Source: Alloboseaceae bacterium BT-24-1
GTDB taxonomy: Bacteria; Pseudomonadota; Alphaproteobacteria; Rhizobiales; Beijerinckiaceae
Reading direction: 5' to 3'
Assembly: GCA_025846845.1 (NCBI GenBank)
Contig: JAOYTL010000026.1
Coordinates: 1 to 62,205, forward strand
Length of the DNA stretch: 62,205 bases
Shown: in pieces, positions 34,096-41,413 of the stretch
Position numbering within the stretch: the first letter of the stretch is position 1
How the letters are laid out: every line of letters begins with the position of its first letter
Notes under the pieces: generated by a model
Databases searched by the model: none
What the model saw: only the letters and a program-made list of their open reading frames with translations
What the model was told of the DNA's origin: nothing
Translations under genes and position numbers: made by a program

Positions 34096-34464
34096 TCAGG
34101 AGTGCCGCTTGATCCAGGCCACCGTCTCGGCCGCGATGTTCTCGACATGCGAGACGAACGAGGCGGTGTAATCGACGTGCGCGTGGTCGGTGCGCCCCTT
34201 GCTCGCGCTCTCCTTGAGCCGCTCCACAAGGTCGCTCATCTTGCCCGGGAGAGCGGCAATCCGCTCGTCCAGCGCATCCACACGCGCATCGGCGTCCGCC
34301 TGTCGCGCCTTCGCCTGCGCCGCCGCCTCGGCCACAGCGTCCAGCTTGCGCTGCTCGGTGGCCGCCCTCTCAGCAGCGCGCGCCATCTCCACCGCCTTGT
34401 CGGCGGCTTCCTTCGCCTTCAGTTCGGCGACGGCGGCCGGGTCCAGCTTCTTGGTCTCGGTCAT
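34096..34464 (-). CDS. Ala/Lys-rich coiled-coil protein
   Basis: 122 aa, almost entirely coiled coil (AVAELKAKEAADKAVEMARA). The C-terminal VDYTASFVSHVENIAAETVA, WIKRHS is less repetitive. The stop is 3 bp before the portal start. Unknown role. Confidence 0.5.
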   Translation of the reverse strand: MTETKKLDPAAVAELKAKEAADKAVEMARAAERAATEQRKLDAVAEAAAQAKARQADADARVDALDERIAALPGKMSDLVERLKESASKGRTDHAHVDYTASFVSHVENIAAETVAWIKRHS

Positions 34465-34847
34465 GCCTGCGCCCTCGCCGCTTCGACACCCGCTGTGGCG
34501 GCCTCGATCTCCTCGGCCGCCTTGCGAATGATGTCCTGCTCGGCCTGGGCGCGCGCGGCCTCGACGCTCTTCCAGACGGCATAGCGCTCGTCGGTCGCGA
34601 TCCCTTCGCGAGTCGCCGCCTCGACCTTGGCCGTCAGGGCATAGCCCCAGATAGCGACCCAGGGCGCGACGATCGCGGGATCTCGGATGGGTTCGTGACG
34701 CTGATCGACATAGCCGATGATGCCCTCGACCGCTGCGGTGTCGTACTGCAGCGTCCGCACGGAGTCGTCCGGGAGCGCCCCCTCAAAGGTCACGGCGAGG
34801 CCATCGACCACGATGGTGCGGTCGGGCACGATGACGGAGATGCGCAT
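34461..34847 (-). CDS. Hypothetical protein
   Basis: 128 aa. The N-terminus (MRISVIVPDRTIVVDGLAVT, then DSVRTLQYDTAAVEGIIGYV) resembles the short beta domain of fibre-assembly proteins; the C-terminal half is helical (VWKSVEAARAQAEQDIIRKA). Its stop overlaps the next start by 4 bp. Tail-fibre chaperone is one possibility, weakly supported. Confidence 0.5.
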   Translation of the reverse strand: MRISVIVPDRTIVVDGLAVTFEGALPDDSVRTLQYDTAAVEGIIGYVDQRHEPIRDPAIVAPWVAIWGYALTAKVEAATREGIATDERYAVWKSVEAARAQAEQDIIRKAAEEIEAATAGVEAARAQA

Positions 34848-34854
34848 GGTTTCC

Positions 34855-35091
34855 TCAGTCCTCGGGGTCGGTCGCGAGCCGGGCGGCCAAGCGCGCCGCT
34901 CCGCTGTTCAGTTCGTGGTAAGCGCTGGACGTGCTGATGCTCGTGGCAACCGTCCGGGCCTTGCGGACCTCGATGATGGCGACCGCGATCACCTCGCCTG
35001 TCTTCACGCGCGCCATGGTCTCCTCGACCAGTTCAAGCGCACTCTCGTTCACCGGGCTTTCGGCGACCTTGATGGTGGAAACGTTACTCAC
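34855..35091 (-). CDS. Small hypothetical protein
   Basis: 78 aa, GTG start overlapping the previous stop. ALELVEETMARVKTGEVIAV then AIIEVRKARTVATSIS is a small alpha/beta protein seen in many alphaproteobacterial prophages beside head genes. Function unknown. Confidence 0.55.
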   Translation of the reverse strand: MSNVSTIKVAESPVNESALELVEETMARVKTGEVIAVAIIEVRKARTVATSISTSSAYHELNSGAARLAARLATDPED

Positions 35092-35285
35092 CTCGGCGCC
35101 TCATCGAGCTCGTACTTCGCGACGGTCGAGCCCTTGTCGTTCATGACGAAGACGCGACCGCCGGTGATCGGCATGCGGTCTGCCCAGACGGTGGCCGGCG
35201 TCGTGTCGGTCGGTTTGTCGAACCGCACCCGCTCGACCCCGAACGTGCTCTCGCCTTCGGCAGTGATGTGCTTGACCGTGAGCAT
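35088..35285 (-). CDS. Small beta-rich hypothetical protein
   Basis: 65 aa. MLTVKHITAEGESTFGVERV, then GGRVFVMNDKGSTVAKYELD: short antiparallel beta strands typical of a one-domain phage protein. It overlaps both neighbours by 1 or 4 bp. Confidence 0.5.
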   Translation of the reverse strand: MLTVKHITAEGESTFGVERVRFDKPTDTTPATVWADRMPITGGRVFVMNDKGSTVAKYELDEAPR

Positions 35286-35482
35286 CAGAGACGCTTCCAC
35301 GAACCGTCGCCGCCGCCGTCCTTGATCGGGCGCTGCTGCCGATAGGCCGCCCGGTTCGGGACGATGCGAGCGGACCCGAACGGCATCCCGTCGACGTGCA
35401 CCAGCACACCGAGCGCCTTCGCGACGTAGTGTACGATGCGCACGCGCCAAGCCGCTTGATAGATCAGCTTGAGGTTGTGCAT
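35285..35482 (-). CDS. Small hypothetical protein
   Basis: 65 aa. The start overlaps the previous stop (TGATG). YQAAWRVRIVHYVAKALGVL is a hydrophobic, possibly membrane-associated helix, followed by a basic end (NRAAYRQQRPIKDG). Unknown. Confidence 0.45.
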   Translation of the reverse strand: MHNLKLIYQAAWRVRIVHYVAKALGVLVHVDGMPFGSARIVPNRAAYRQQRPIKDGGGDGSWKRL

Positions 35483-35700
35483 CAGGGTCGACGCCCCATG
35501 CCCCCACCGGGCGCGGTGACCGCAGCCGCCTTTTCGAGCCCAGACCCGTCGTGGATCGCATGGGCCAGCCCGGTAATGCGCGCCCAGTTCTGGCGCACGA
35601 ACAGCCGCAGAGCGACCGCATCGATCTTCGTGTCGAGCTCGCGGTTGACCAGCTCGGCCAGCTTCTGCTCGGGCTTCAGGTCGTCGGAGACGTTGCACAT
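35482..35700 (-). CDS. Small helical hypothetical protein
   Basis: 72 aa. LKPEQKLAELVNRELDTKID, AVALRLFVRQNWARITGLAH suggests a compact helical bundle. It overlaps both neighbours at single bases. Unknown. Confidence 0.5.
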   Translation of the reverse strand: MCNVSDDLKPEQKLAELVNRELDTKIDAVALRLFVRQNWARITGLAHAIHDGSGLEKAAAVTAPGGGMGRRP

Positions 35701-36026
35701 CAGCCGACGAGCCCCTCAAGGCGCGAGACCTCTTCCTCGATCAGGCCGAGAACCGACGACATCACGCCGTTCGCCTCGTTGATCTGGCCGAGGTAGCCCA
35801 TCGCAGATGGGTTCTTCTCAGAGGCCCGGTCGCTGGCCGGATGCGCGCCGCCAACGTTGTCAGCAATGGCCCGCAGGCGCCCGAGCACCTCTGAGGCGCG
35901 GGCATTGTTGTGGTTGACGCCGCTGATCGCAGCGCAGATACCAGATGCGGGCTTGGATGCCGCATTCGCGTAGGTCTCTTGGAGCGAACGCCCCAGAGCT
36001 GATCCTTCACGCATCGATAATGCCAT
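35700..36026 (-). CDS. Small hypothetical protein
   Basis: 108 aa from the ATG at 36026 with AAGGAG upstream. The segment ASEVLGRLRAIADNVGGAHP, then GYLGQINEANGVMSSVLGLI, EEEVSRLEGLVG, is a helical pattern common in small phage proteins near terminase genes. It is the first gene after the terminator at 36063-36086. Confidence 0.55.
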   Translation of the reverse strand: MALSMREGSALGRSLQETYANAASKPASGICAAISGVNHNNARASEVLGRLRAIADNVGGAHPASDRASEKNPSAMGYLGQINEANGVMSSVLGLIEEEVSRLEGLVG

Positions 36027-36062
36027 CTTCGTTCTCCTTCGTGCTGGCCCTCGCGGGCAAAG

Positions 36063-36086
36063 AAAAACCCCGCCGGGAGGGCGGGG
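36063..36086 (-). terminator. Internal intrinsic terminator after terminase-linked small genes
   Basis: CCCCGCC (36068-36074) pairs with GGCGGGG (36080-36086) around a 5-base loop. On the minus strand it is followed by TTTTTCTTT. It lies between two small genes near the start of the late operon, so it would limit read-through into portal and capsid genes unless antitermination occurs. Confidence 0.78.
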
Positions 36087-36130
36087 GTGCATGCATTTTC
36101 GGTCAGTTTGCGATCCTGCGCAGGTCGCGC

Positions 36131-36349
36131 CTAATCCTTGTACCCCGCGCCCTGCAAGATGCGGTTCGCCTTGGCGTCGACCTTCTTCAGGTCGGCCATG
36201 GAGAGATCGCCCTTATCGGCCTGCTGCTGCGCGCGGGCTTTCGCGTTCCCGGCGTGAGCCTTGTCCGGCATCGGGTACTTGCGCTCGCCCGGCAGCCCGA
36301 AGGTGCTCGGCTTCAGCGCGTTCCGGCGCTTGGCGGTGAGGTCGCTCAT
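36131..36349 (-). CDS. Small phage protein of DUF6582-like type
   Basis: 72 aa. LTAKRRNALKPSTFGLPGER, KYPMPDKAHAGNAKARAQQQ matches the widespread phage pattern FALPGRRYPI.DKAHARNA, whose role is unknown. It is often found near terminase or capsid maturation genes. Start overlaps the previous stop (ATGA). Confidence 0.65.
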   Translation of the reverse strand: MSDLTAKRRNALKPSTFGLPGERKYPMPDKAHAGNAKARAQQQADKGDLSMADLKKVDAKANRILQGAGYKD

Positions 36350-36522
36350 CCCTTGAACTCGGGCCAGCCCAGCGTCTTGACGCCGTTGGCGATGTAGGCC
36401 TCCAGCGCCGCGAGCCGGGCTTCGACCTTGCCGACCTTGGGCTCGTCGGCGACGGGCTCGGTCTTCTCGACCTCGTCTGCCTTGGCCTCATCCGCCTTTG
36501 CGGTCTTCGGTTCCTTCGCCAT
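36346..36522 (-). CDS. Small charged protein
   Basis: 58 aa. A Lys/Glu/Ala-rich N-terminus (MAKEPKTAKADEAKADEVEK) and a C-terminal helix (VEARLAALEAYIANGVKTLG, then WPEFKG). It follows TerL by 11 bp. Unknown, probably real given the GGAGG site and the coupled stop/start. Confidence 0.5.
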   Translation of the reverse strand: MAKEPKTAKADEAKADEVEKTEPVADEPKVGKVEARLAALEAYIANGVKTLGWPEFKG

Positions 36523-36533
36523 GTTGTCCTCCT

Positions 36534-38138
36534 TCAGGATCGTGTCCGGCGCATGCCAGGGTAAAGCGGCTTCGGCCCGGCGCCCTTGTGCATCATCTGC
36601 TCCTGCAGCGATGCCTGGTGCTCGTCCGTGCGGATCAGGAAGCCGCGGTCGCGAAGCCAGCGCAGCGCCTGCGTGACCGTGTCGACCAGATCGTCATGCT
36701 TGCCGCGCGGAAACTGCTCGCACTCGGTGATGACCATGTCCGCCCAGGAGCGATCGGGCGCGTACACCGTGCCATTCTCGAAGATCGGCTGGACCGCGTA
36801 GGCTCGAGCGGTCTTGTCCTGGCCCTTCGGATCTATCAGCTCGACCGAATACCCGTAGTTAGCGTAGAGCCGCCGCAATTCCTGCCCGACCGAGATCCCG
36901 GTCGCTTTCGACTCGATCAGGAGCCGATCGACCTTGAAGCGCTTGCAGGTCGCGTGCGTCTTCTCGATCAGCGGGTGGAAGTCGAGGCGCTCGCGCCACG
37001 CATTGATCAGCATGGCGCGCGGGACGTCGTTCTTGTCGCGGAACACACCCCAGAGCGTCATCGCGCAGGGGTCATTCTGCTCCTTCTCCGTATAGGCGCT
37101 GTCCAGCGAGCCAACCACGAGATCGAAGGCCGGAAACACACGAAACGCCGCATCATCGGGGTCGTCCGGGTTTCCCCAGAGCTCCCACTGGTCCCGTTTC
37201 AGGATGCCACCGCCCTTCGGCGCCGGCCGCTGCTGGAACTGTCCTGCCGAGGCGTAGGAGCCGAGCAGAACCTTGTCGCGCTCGACAACCTCGCGCGGGA
37301 AGCGCTCGGGGAACATCAACTCCCCTTCGGTGCGCCTCGGATCGCTCCACCCGATGGACGTCACGCAGCAGCGGTCCGCCTCGAACTCCATCGGGATCAT
37401 CAGGTGCTCGTACCCGAAGTCCTTCGACAGGATCAGGCCCGAAACGTCGTCTTCGTGAAGGCGCTGCATCACGACGATGATCGCGCTCGTCTTCGGGTTG
37501 TTGAGGCGCGTCGGGAGCGATTCCCGGAACGTCGTGTTGACGTTGTCGCGCTCGACCTCCGAATTGGCGTCGTCGACCGAGAGCGGGTCGTCGAGGATGT
37601 CCCGGTCACCGCGCGAGCCGGTCATTGACGTGAAGGCCATCGCCTCGCGAAAGCCGGTCGCCGTGTTCTCGAACTTCCCCTTCGCGTTCTGGTCCTTGAC
37701 CAACTGGAGCGGCCAGCGATCCTGGAACCATGCCGACTCGATGAGCCGCCGGCACTTCATGTTGTCGCGGATCGCCAGCGGCTCCTTGTGCGACATACCC
37801 ATGAAGCGCAGATGCGGCAGCCCTCGCGGTCCCCACTCCCATGCAGGGAAGAACACCCCGCAGAGTAGAGACTTCATCGCGCCCGGCGGCACGTTCATCA
37901 GCAGCCGCGTGATCTCGCCGTACGACACCGCCTCGAGATGCTCGCACATGGCGTCGATATGCCAATTGTGCACATAGGGCTGTCCCGGCTCGATCACATG
38001 CCAGGCAGCGCGGACGAACGTCGCCAGCGACGCGCCGGCCTGCTCGATCTCCGCCTCAAGCGTCTTCTGCGCCGCTCGCCTCGCCTGCTCCGCTTGGATC
38101 GCCCGCAGAAATTCCAAGTGTGAGATAGGCTCGTTCAA
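36534..38138 (-). CDS. terL: Terminase large subunit
   Basis: 534 aa if the TTG at 38138 (preceded by AGAGGAG) is the start; the open frame extends to 38198. The ATPase P-loop is the family variant NVPPGAMKSLLCG (residues about 82-94). DRDILDDP (about 178-185) is the Walker B/coupling region. The nuclease domain shows VVGSLDSAYTEKEQND and the C-terminal HDDLVDTVTQALRW acids. It packages DNA into the procapsid through the portal and cuts it at the end of packaging. It overlaps the small subunit gene by 83 bp. Confidence 0.88.
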   Translation of the reverse strand: MNEPISHLEFLRAIQAEQARRAAQKTLEAEIEQAGASLATFVRAAWHVIEPGQPYVHNWHIDAMCEHLEAVSYGEITRLLMNVPPGAMKSLLCGVFFPAWEWGPRGLPHLRFMGMSHKEPLAIRDNMKCRRLIESAWFQDRWPLQLVKDQNAKGKFENTATGFREAMAFTSMTGSRGDRDILDDPLSVDDANSEVERDNVNTTFRESLPTRLNNPKTSAIIVVMQRLHEDDVSGLILSKDFGYEHLMIPMEFEADRCCVTSIGWSDPRRTEGELMFPERFPREVVERDKVLLGSYASAGQFQQRPAPKGGGILKRDQWELWGNPDDPDDAAFRVFPAFDLVVGSLDSAYTEKEQNDPCAMTLWGVFRDKNDVPRAMLINAWRERLDFHPLIEKTHATCKRFKVDRLLIESKATGISVGQELRRLYANYGYSVELIDPKGQDKTARAYAVQPIFENGTVYAPDRSWADMVITECEQFPRGKHDDLVDTVTQALRWLRDRGFLIRTDEHQASLQEQMMHKGAGPKPLYPGMRRTRS

Positions 38139-38574
38139 GGACGGCGAGCTCCTCTGCGGAGAGACCAGCCAGCTTGGCCGGATCGATCGCCGCGACATTG
38201 ATTGCGCCGCCGTTCGCGCCGGTGTGCTCGTGGCGCGTGCGGTCGCCGTACTTCTTCGGCGCGATCTTCGCCATCAGCCACTTGCGCGTGTCGACGCGAA
38301 GCCTGGCGCGGTTCGAGTCCTCATCCTTGGCGTCAGATATCTCGACGATGTCCTCAGCGTGGGCGTCCATCTGAGCCTCGCGCGCGCGGGCATAGCGCGC
38401 AGCAAAACCATCGCGGTCGTTGACCGCCCACATGCGGACGGCGCCCTCTGACGGGAAGCGTTCTTCCTTGCAGATTGACCGGAGGCTTTCACCTTCGATC
38501 ATGCGGAGGCAAACCTCGTCAGCGATCTCCCGAGTGTACTCGGTCGGGCGTCCGCGTTTTGGCGCGTCGCTCAC
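38056..38574 (-). CDS. terS: Terminase small subunit
   Basis: 172 aa. The N-terminal helix-turn-helix RPTEYTREIADEVCLRMIEG, ESLRSICKEERFPSEGAVRM is the DNA-recognition domain of Sf6/P22-type small terminases. RLRVDTRKWLMAKIAPKKYG is the oligomerisation core. It selects phage DNA at a pac or cos site and hands it to TerL. It is the first gene of the late operon, with a CGGAG site just upstream. Confidence 0.82.
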   Translation of the reverse strand: MSDAPKRGRPTEYTREIADEVCLRMIEGESLRSICKEERFPSEGAVRMWAVNDRDGFAARYARAREAQMDAHAEDIVEISDAKDEDSNRARLRVDTRKWLMAKIAPKKYGDRTRHEHTGANGGAINVAAIDPAKLAGLSAEELAVLERAYLTLGISAGDPSGAGEASGAEDA

Positions 38575-38902
38575 ATTTCGCTCCGTGACGAAAAATCGAA
38601 AGTCGCGCCTTTAAGGAGTTCCACCGAGGAGGCGCGTGAACCTACGGTAGAGTGCTTGCGAAGAGCGCTTTCCGAATCTGCCCTCGAAATTTCCGGGGCT
38701 GCATGTCGTAGAGCTCTATTCTGAATCGTTTGCGCCCGTGTCGACTGGGTGTCGTGGACGCTAAGTTCTGGCGGGCGCTCCGCGCCGCCGAGCCACCGAC
38801 CGAGGACAGATTTAGGTAGTGGTTCCGAAGGGGCTGCTTCGCGATGTTTGCCCAGATTTTCGGTCTGGACGCAAGTGGTTCGTCGCGAGGGGCCGATCGC
38901 TT

Positions 38903-39137
38903 GGCTACAAGCTATAGAAGCCGTGGCCGGATGCGAATTTGCGGCGGTGGATTGCCCTGGGCCGATGGTGTGATTTCGCTTGACGGGTTTCGGGAGGAAC
39001 GACCCGGGAGCGACACGTTTCGCGACGATGACGGTGTGATGGCGCGGAAACGGGGGTTGGGCAACCGTGAATTATGCGGTGCATTTTCGCACGGCTACGG
39101 GCTCATGAAGGCGTGGCCGGATGCAGATTTGCAGGGG
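38903..39137. repeat. Imperfect direct repeat pair in late promoter region
   Basis: About 45 bp starting GGCTAC at 38903 recurs at 39093, with about 10 mismatches. The best-conserved part is GTGGCCGGATGC followed by ATTTGC (38923-38942 and 39113-39132). The copies are 190 bp apart in a region with no clear gene. They could be terminase or regulator binding sites, or copies of a gene fragment. Confidence 0.5.
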
Positions 39138-39170
39138 CGTGAGGGGGTATCGGAACGCGTCTCGCGGCGG

Positions 39171-39218
39171 TCAGGTGCCGTCCGTCGGCGGGATCGGCAT
39201 CCATCCTTGCGCGTCCAT
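39171..39218 (-). pseudogene. DUF551-like gene start, truncated
   Basis: Fifteen codons reading MDAQGWMPIPPTDGT then a stop. The pattern GWMPI..T..DGT is the opening of DUF551-type phage proteins. No continuation in the same frame is visible, so it is either a remnant or a chance match. Confidence 0.3.
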
Positions 39219-39220
39219 GG

Positions 39221-39682
39221 TTAGTCCTTGGGGTGCTTGAGGGAGCGGATGCGCTCTGCGAAAAGTTTCGCTGTCGCGTTTGCCCCGTCATCCCAAGGAT
39301 CGACTCGTACCGGAGGATGGTTCAGGGTGGCAAAGCGGGCGGAGGAGCCAACAACTCCCCCGCCCGTGTGCTCGTGCCCCGGTCTGGGGGCTTCCGAGCT
39401 GGAAGTGTCGTCCACGCCGGGCGACGTCCCAGGTCGGATCGCACGGGGCCGACAGGGTAACCACTCCCGTCGGACCGGTAGACCCTCGAACGGCGGTTCC
39501 ACCGTAACGAGGGGCGCAAGAACGCAACCCGCAAGGGTCGCGCCGGCGTGACCCGGAGGGCCTCCCCGATGAAGGGAACCTACCGTGTCATCGTCACCGT
39601 CAAAGTCGACATTGCCGCCATCGTGCTGAGGCTCGGTGCGGCTCTGGCGCTTCTGCTGTGACGCAGCGGGGTCGTTCGTCAT
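39221..39682 (-). CDS. Doubtful hypothetical protein, last ORF of early operon
   Basis: 153 aa if the ATG at 39682 is used. The ends look like protein (MTNDPAASQQKRQSRTEPQH and ATAKLFAERIRSLKHPKD). The middle 80 residues are Pro/Gly/Arg-rich with poor codon bias, and coincide with several short hairpins and an opposite-strand micro-ORF. It may be a gene interrupted by an inserted structured element, or partly non-coding. Confidence 0.3.
   Translation of the reverse strand: MTNDPAASQQKRQSRTEPQHDGGNVDFDGDDDTVGSLHRGGPPGHAGATLAGCVLAPLVTVEPPFEGLPVRREWLPCRPRAIRPGTSPGVDDTSSSEAPRPGHEHTGGGVVGSSARFATLNHPPVRVDPWDDGANATAKLFAERIRSLKHPKD
39494..39538 (+). ncRNA. Candidate structured RNA leader with GNRA hairpin
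   Basis: Two adjacent hairpins: CGGT-TCC-ACCG (39494-39504) and ACCC-GCAA-GGGT (39527-39538), the latter closed by a GNRA tetraloop. They lie 31-75 bp upstream of the micro-ORF at 39569. Not matched to a known RNA family; evidence is secondary structure only. Confidence 0.25.
39569..39661 (+). CDS. Putative 30-aa hydrophobic micro-protein
   Basis: ATG at 39569 with GGAGGG 9 bp upstream. The peptide runs MKGTYRVIVTVKVDIAAIVL then RLGAALALLL: a short beta-like basic start followed by a hydrophobic end. It lies on the strand opposite the early operon, behind the candidate leader hairpins. Support is by ribosome binding site, composition and codon use only. Confidence 0.4.
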   Translation: MKGTYRVIVTVKVDIAAIVLRLGAALALLL

Positions 39683-39779
39683 CGTCGGCGAAGAGCCCCG
39701 CGTGCTCGACCTTCTCATCGGCCTTGGCTGCAGTGTCGCGCAGCGCGGCCACGACGGTCTTCAGGATCGCGGGGGTCAT
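39600..39779 (-). CDS. Small hypothetical protein, coupled
   Basis: 59 aa. The start ATG at 39779 overlaps the preceding stop (ATGA) and has GGAGGGTGAGGA upstream. The first half (MTPAILKTVVAALRDTAAKA, then DEKVEHAGLFADDDERP) looks like a genuine helical protein. The second half overlaps the doubtful ORF at 39221-39682 in another frame. Confidence 0.45.
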   Translation of the reverse strand: MTPAILKTVVAALRDTAAKADEKVEHAGLFADDDERPRCVTAEAPEPHRASARWRQCRL

Positions 39780-40129
39780 TCCTCACCCTCCGCGCCTTGG
39801 GCGTGGATATCATCGTAGCCGGGCAAATCGACGCGCCAGCCGCGAGCATCGAATTCCGTGAACGCGATGTCCGCCGTGTCGCAAGCGCGCACCACGACTT
39901 CCTCGGGTGATAAAAGACGAAGCCGCTGGCGACCTGCGCTGTCCTCACCTTCTCCGGTGCAGGCGACCATGCCCCATTTTTCGATGAGCGTGGCGGCGAG
40001 CGCCGCGCGCTGGGTCACCATCTTCTTCGCGTGCTGACGGAACTCGAAGCGGCTATTGGCGAACAGATCAGACCGGACGAGGTCCATCTCTTCGGTGGTC
40101 GCAACCACCTTCGTCTTGTGCTCTTTCAT
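39776..40129 (-). CDS. Hypothetical early protein
   Basis: 117 aa. Helical N-terminus (MKEHKTKVVATTEEMDLVRS, RFEFRQHAKKMVTQRAAL), then SPEEVVVRACDTADIAFTEF, DARGWRVDLPGYDD. Well-biased codons. Not recognised. It is near the end of the early operon. Confidence 0.55.
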   Translation of the reverse strand: MKEHKTKVVATTEEMDLVRSDLFANSRFEFRQHAKKMVTQRAALAATLIEKWGMVACTGEGEDSAGRQRLRLLSPEEVVVRACDTADIAFTEFDARGWRVDLPGYDDIHAQGAEGEE

Positions 40130-40142
40130 ATCCGTCCTCCTC

Positions 40143-40970
40143 CTATCGCACCGCCACGCCGGCGCGGCGCAGCTTCGTGGCGACGATCTGCATGGCCTGC
40201 TTGCGCAGGCGGTCGAGCGTTGTGCGGGCCATGACGCGGTTGGGGAGCGCGTCGCGGAGCCGGTACTTGGTCGGGAAGCATTTCAGCGCCTTGCAGCCGG
40301 CGAGGAGGCGGGCGCGGGCTTTGGCCTGGATCTGATGGTGTTCGGCCGGTGGCGCGGCGGCGAGTGCGGCGTTGGCAGTTGCCAGGATGTCGGCGCACAG
40401 CATCGCCCGGGCCGCGGCACGCCACTGCTCGCTCAGCAGGCGCGTATCGCCAGCGCGCGGGAGACGGTTCGCCCGGTGCTCCATCTCGGCCAGCATGACC
40501 ATCGCCCGCTTTTTCCGGGAGTGCAGCAGCCGCTCCATGTCGAGCTCGTGAGCCCGGGCATAGGTCCAGAGCATCAGGGAATCGGCCAGCATCAGCTCGC
40601 CATCGAGGAAGCGCCGCGGCCATGCGAGCGCCTCGGTCATGCGGGAGATCGCCTCCGACGACGGGCGGTTGCGGCTCGAGCTCCGTTCGGCCGCGTGGTT
40701 CTTCTGCGCATCCGGGTCCACCAGGTCGGCGAACTCGCGCATCATCTCCGGCCAGCCATTGCCGAACGCCTTCGGCCCGACCCTGCCGCCCGACTCGCGC
40801 AAGGTCTCGTAGGCCTCGATCAGCCGGGCGCCGACATGCTCGGGCGTCCACTCCAGCGGGATGTCGGTGTCGCCGATCGCCTCGATCCGATCATTCAGAT
40901 CGTCGACCCAGCCCTGGAAGCCGGGAATCTGGGTGGTGACCATGCCGGCATCGTCCATTTTCGTCACCAT
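40143..40970 (-). CDS. Hypothetical early protein
   Basis: 275 aa from the ATG at 40970, overlapping the HNH gene by 7 bp; downstream in-frame ATGs at 40958 and 40943 are alternatives. WVDDLNDRIEAIGDTDIPLE and KAFGNGWPEMMREFADLVDP start a helical protein. The C-terminal part (CKALKCFPTKYRLRDALPNR, LDRLRKQAMQIVATKLRRAG) is very basic. It may bind nucleic acid. Its neighbours are replication genes. No family function is known to me. Confidence 0.5.
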   Translation of the reverse strand: MVTKMDDAGMVTTQIPGFQGWVDDLNDRIEAIGDTDIPLEWTPEHVGARLIEAYETLRESGGRVGPKAFGNGWPEMMREFADLVDPDAQKNHAAERSSSRNRPSSEAISRMTEALAWPRRFLDGELMLADSLMLWTYARAHELDMERLLHSRKKRAMVMLAEMEHRANRLPRAGDTRLLSEQWRAAARAMLCADILATANAALAAAPPAEHHQIQAKARARLLAGCKALKCFPTKYRLRDALPNRVMARTTLDRLRKQAMQIVATKLRRAGVAVR

Positions 40971-41413
40971 GGGTAATGGTCCGGGGGCGGATACTGGGGC
41001 GGCCCTGATATCCGGCCGTTCAGAAAGTCGATCAGAGAGTGCAGCGGTAGACCGCGCTTCCATGCCTCGATGTGCCCGTCCCCGCTGTCGGGGCTAGCTT
41101 GTGAGCTTGCAGATTCCTCGGGATGCGCGGCCACCAGGACCGGGCCAGGGGTTGAGGATACTGGGCGAGACACAATGGATCTGGCCCCTTTGCCCAAGTT
41201 GCAGTCGTCGCAGGCCGTCGCGAGGTTATCGGGGTCCGAAACACCGCCGTCCGCCACCGACATCACGTGGTCGACGTGGAGCTTCACGTCGGGGGCGCTC
41301 CGCCCGCAGTATCGGCACGTAAACGCGTCGCGCTGGAGGATGCTGAATCGCAACTTCTGAGACATTGCGCGGCGGGTTCTAAGCCCCCTGCCGCGGCTGA
41401 AATCGCTCACCAT
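40964..41413 (-). CDS. HNH endonuclease
   Basis: 149 aa. The HNH core is RFSILQRDAFTCRYCGRSAP, LHVDHVMSVADGGVSDPDNL, ATACDDCNLGKGAR. Two CxxC pairs hold zinc; DH and the later N/C residues form the beta-beta-alpha metal active site. HNH proteins assist packaging or act as homing or repair nucleases; here it is next to the helicase and overlaps it by 7 bp. An alternative start is the ATG at 41365. Confidence 0.75.
   Translation of the reverse strand: MVSDFSRGRGLRTRRAMSQKLRFSILQRDAFTCRYCGRSAPDVKLHVDHVMSVADGGVSDPDNLATACDDCNLGKGARSIVSRPVSSTPGPVLVAAHPEESASSQASPDSGDGHIEAWKRGLPLHSLIDFLNGRISGPPQYPPPDHYPW

Larger units (their letters stand above)
38575..39220. promoter_or_regulatory. Regulatory/non-coding region upstream of the late operon
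   Basis: No convincing gene is visible in about 640 bp. On the minus strand it must contain the late promoter and possibly the packaging site. GANTC methylation sites (CcrM targets) lie at 38674-38678 and 38723-38727. An imperfect 45 bp direct repeat lies at 38903 and 39093. A 15-codon minus-strand ORF (39171-39218) begins MDAQGWMPIPPTDGT, the start of a DUF551-like protein cut short by a stop. The + strand ORF 38844-39224 has no family resemblance. Confidence 0.5.

Noticed and set aside
36534..38198. Large terminase starting at 38198
   Set aside because: The first 20 residues overlap the small terminase deeply and have no ribosome binding site; the TTG at 38138 with AGAGGAG upstream is preferred, though not proven.
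38844..39224. + strand 126-codon frame in the late control region
   Set aside because: No ribosome binding site, no recognisable domain, and it runs through the imperfect repeats.
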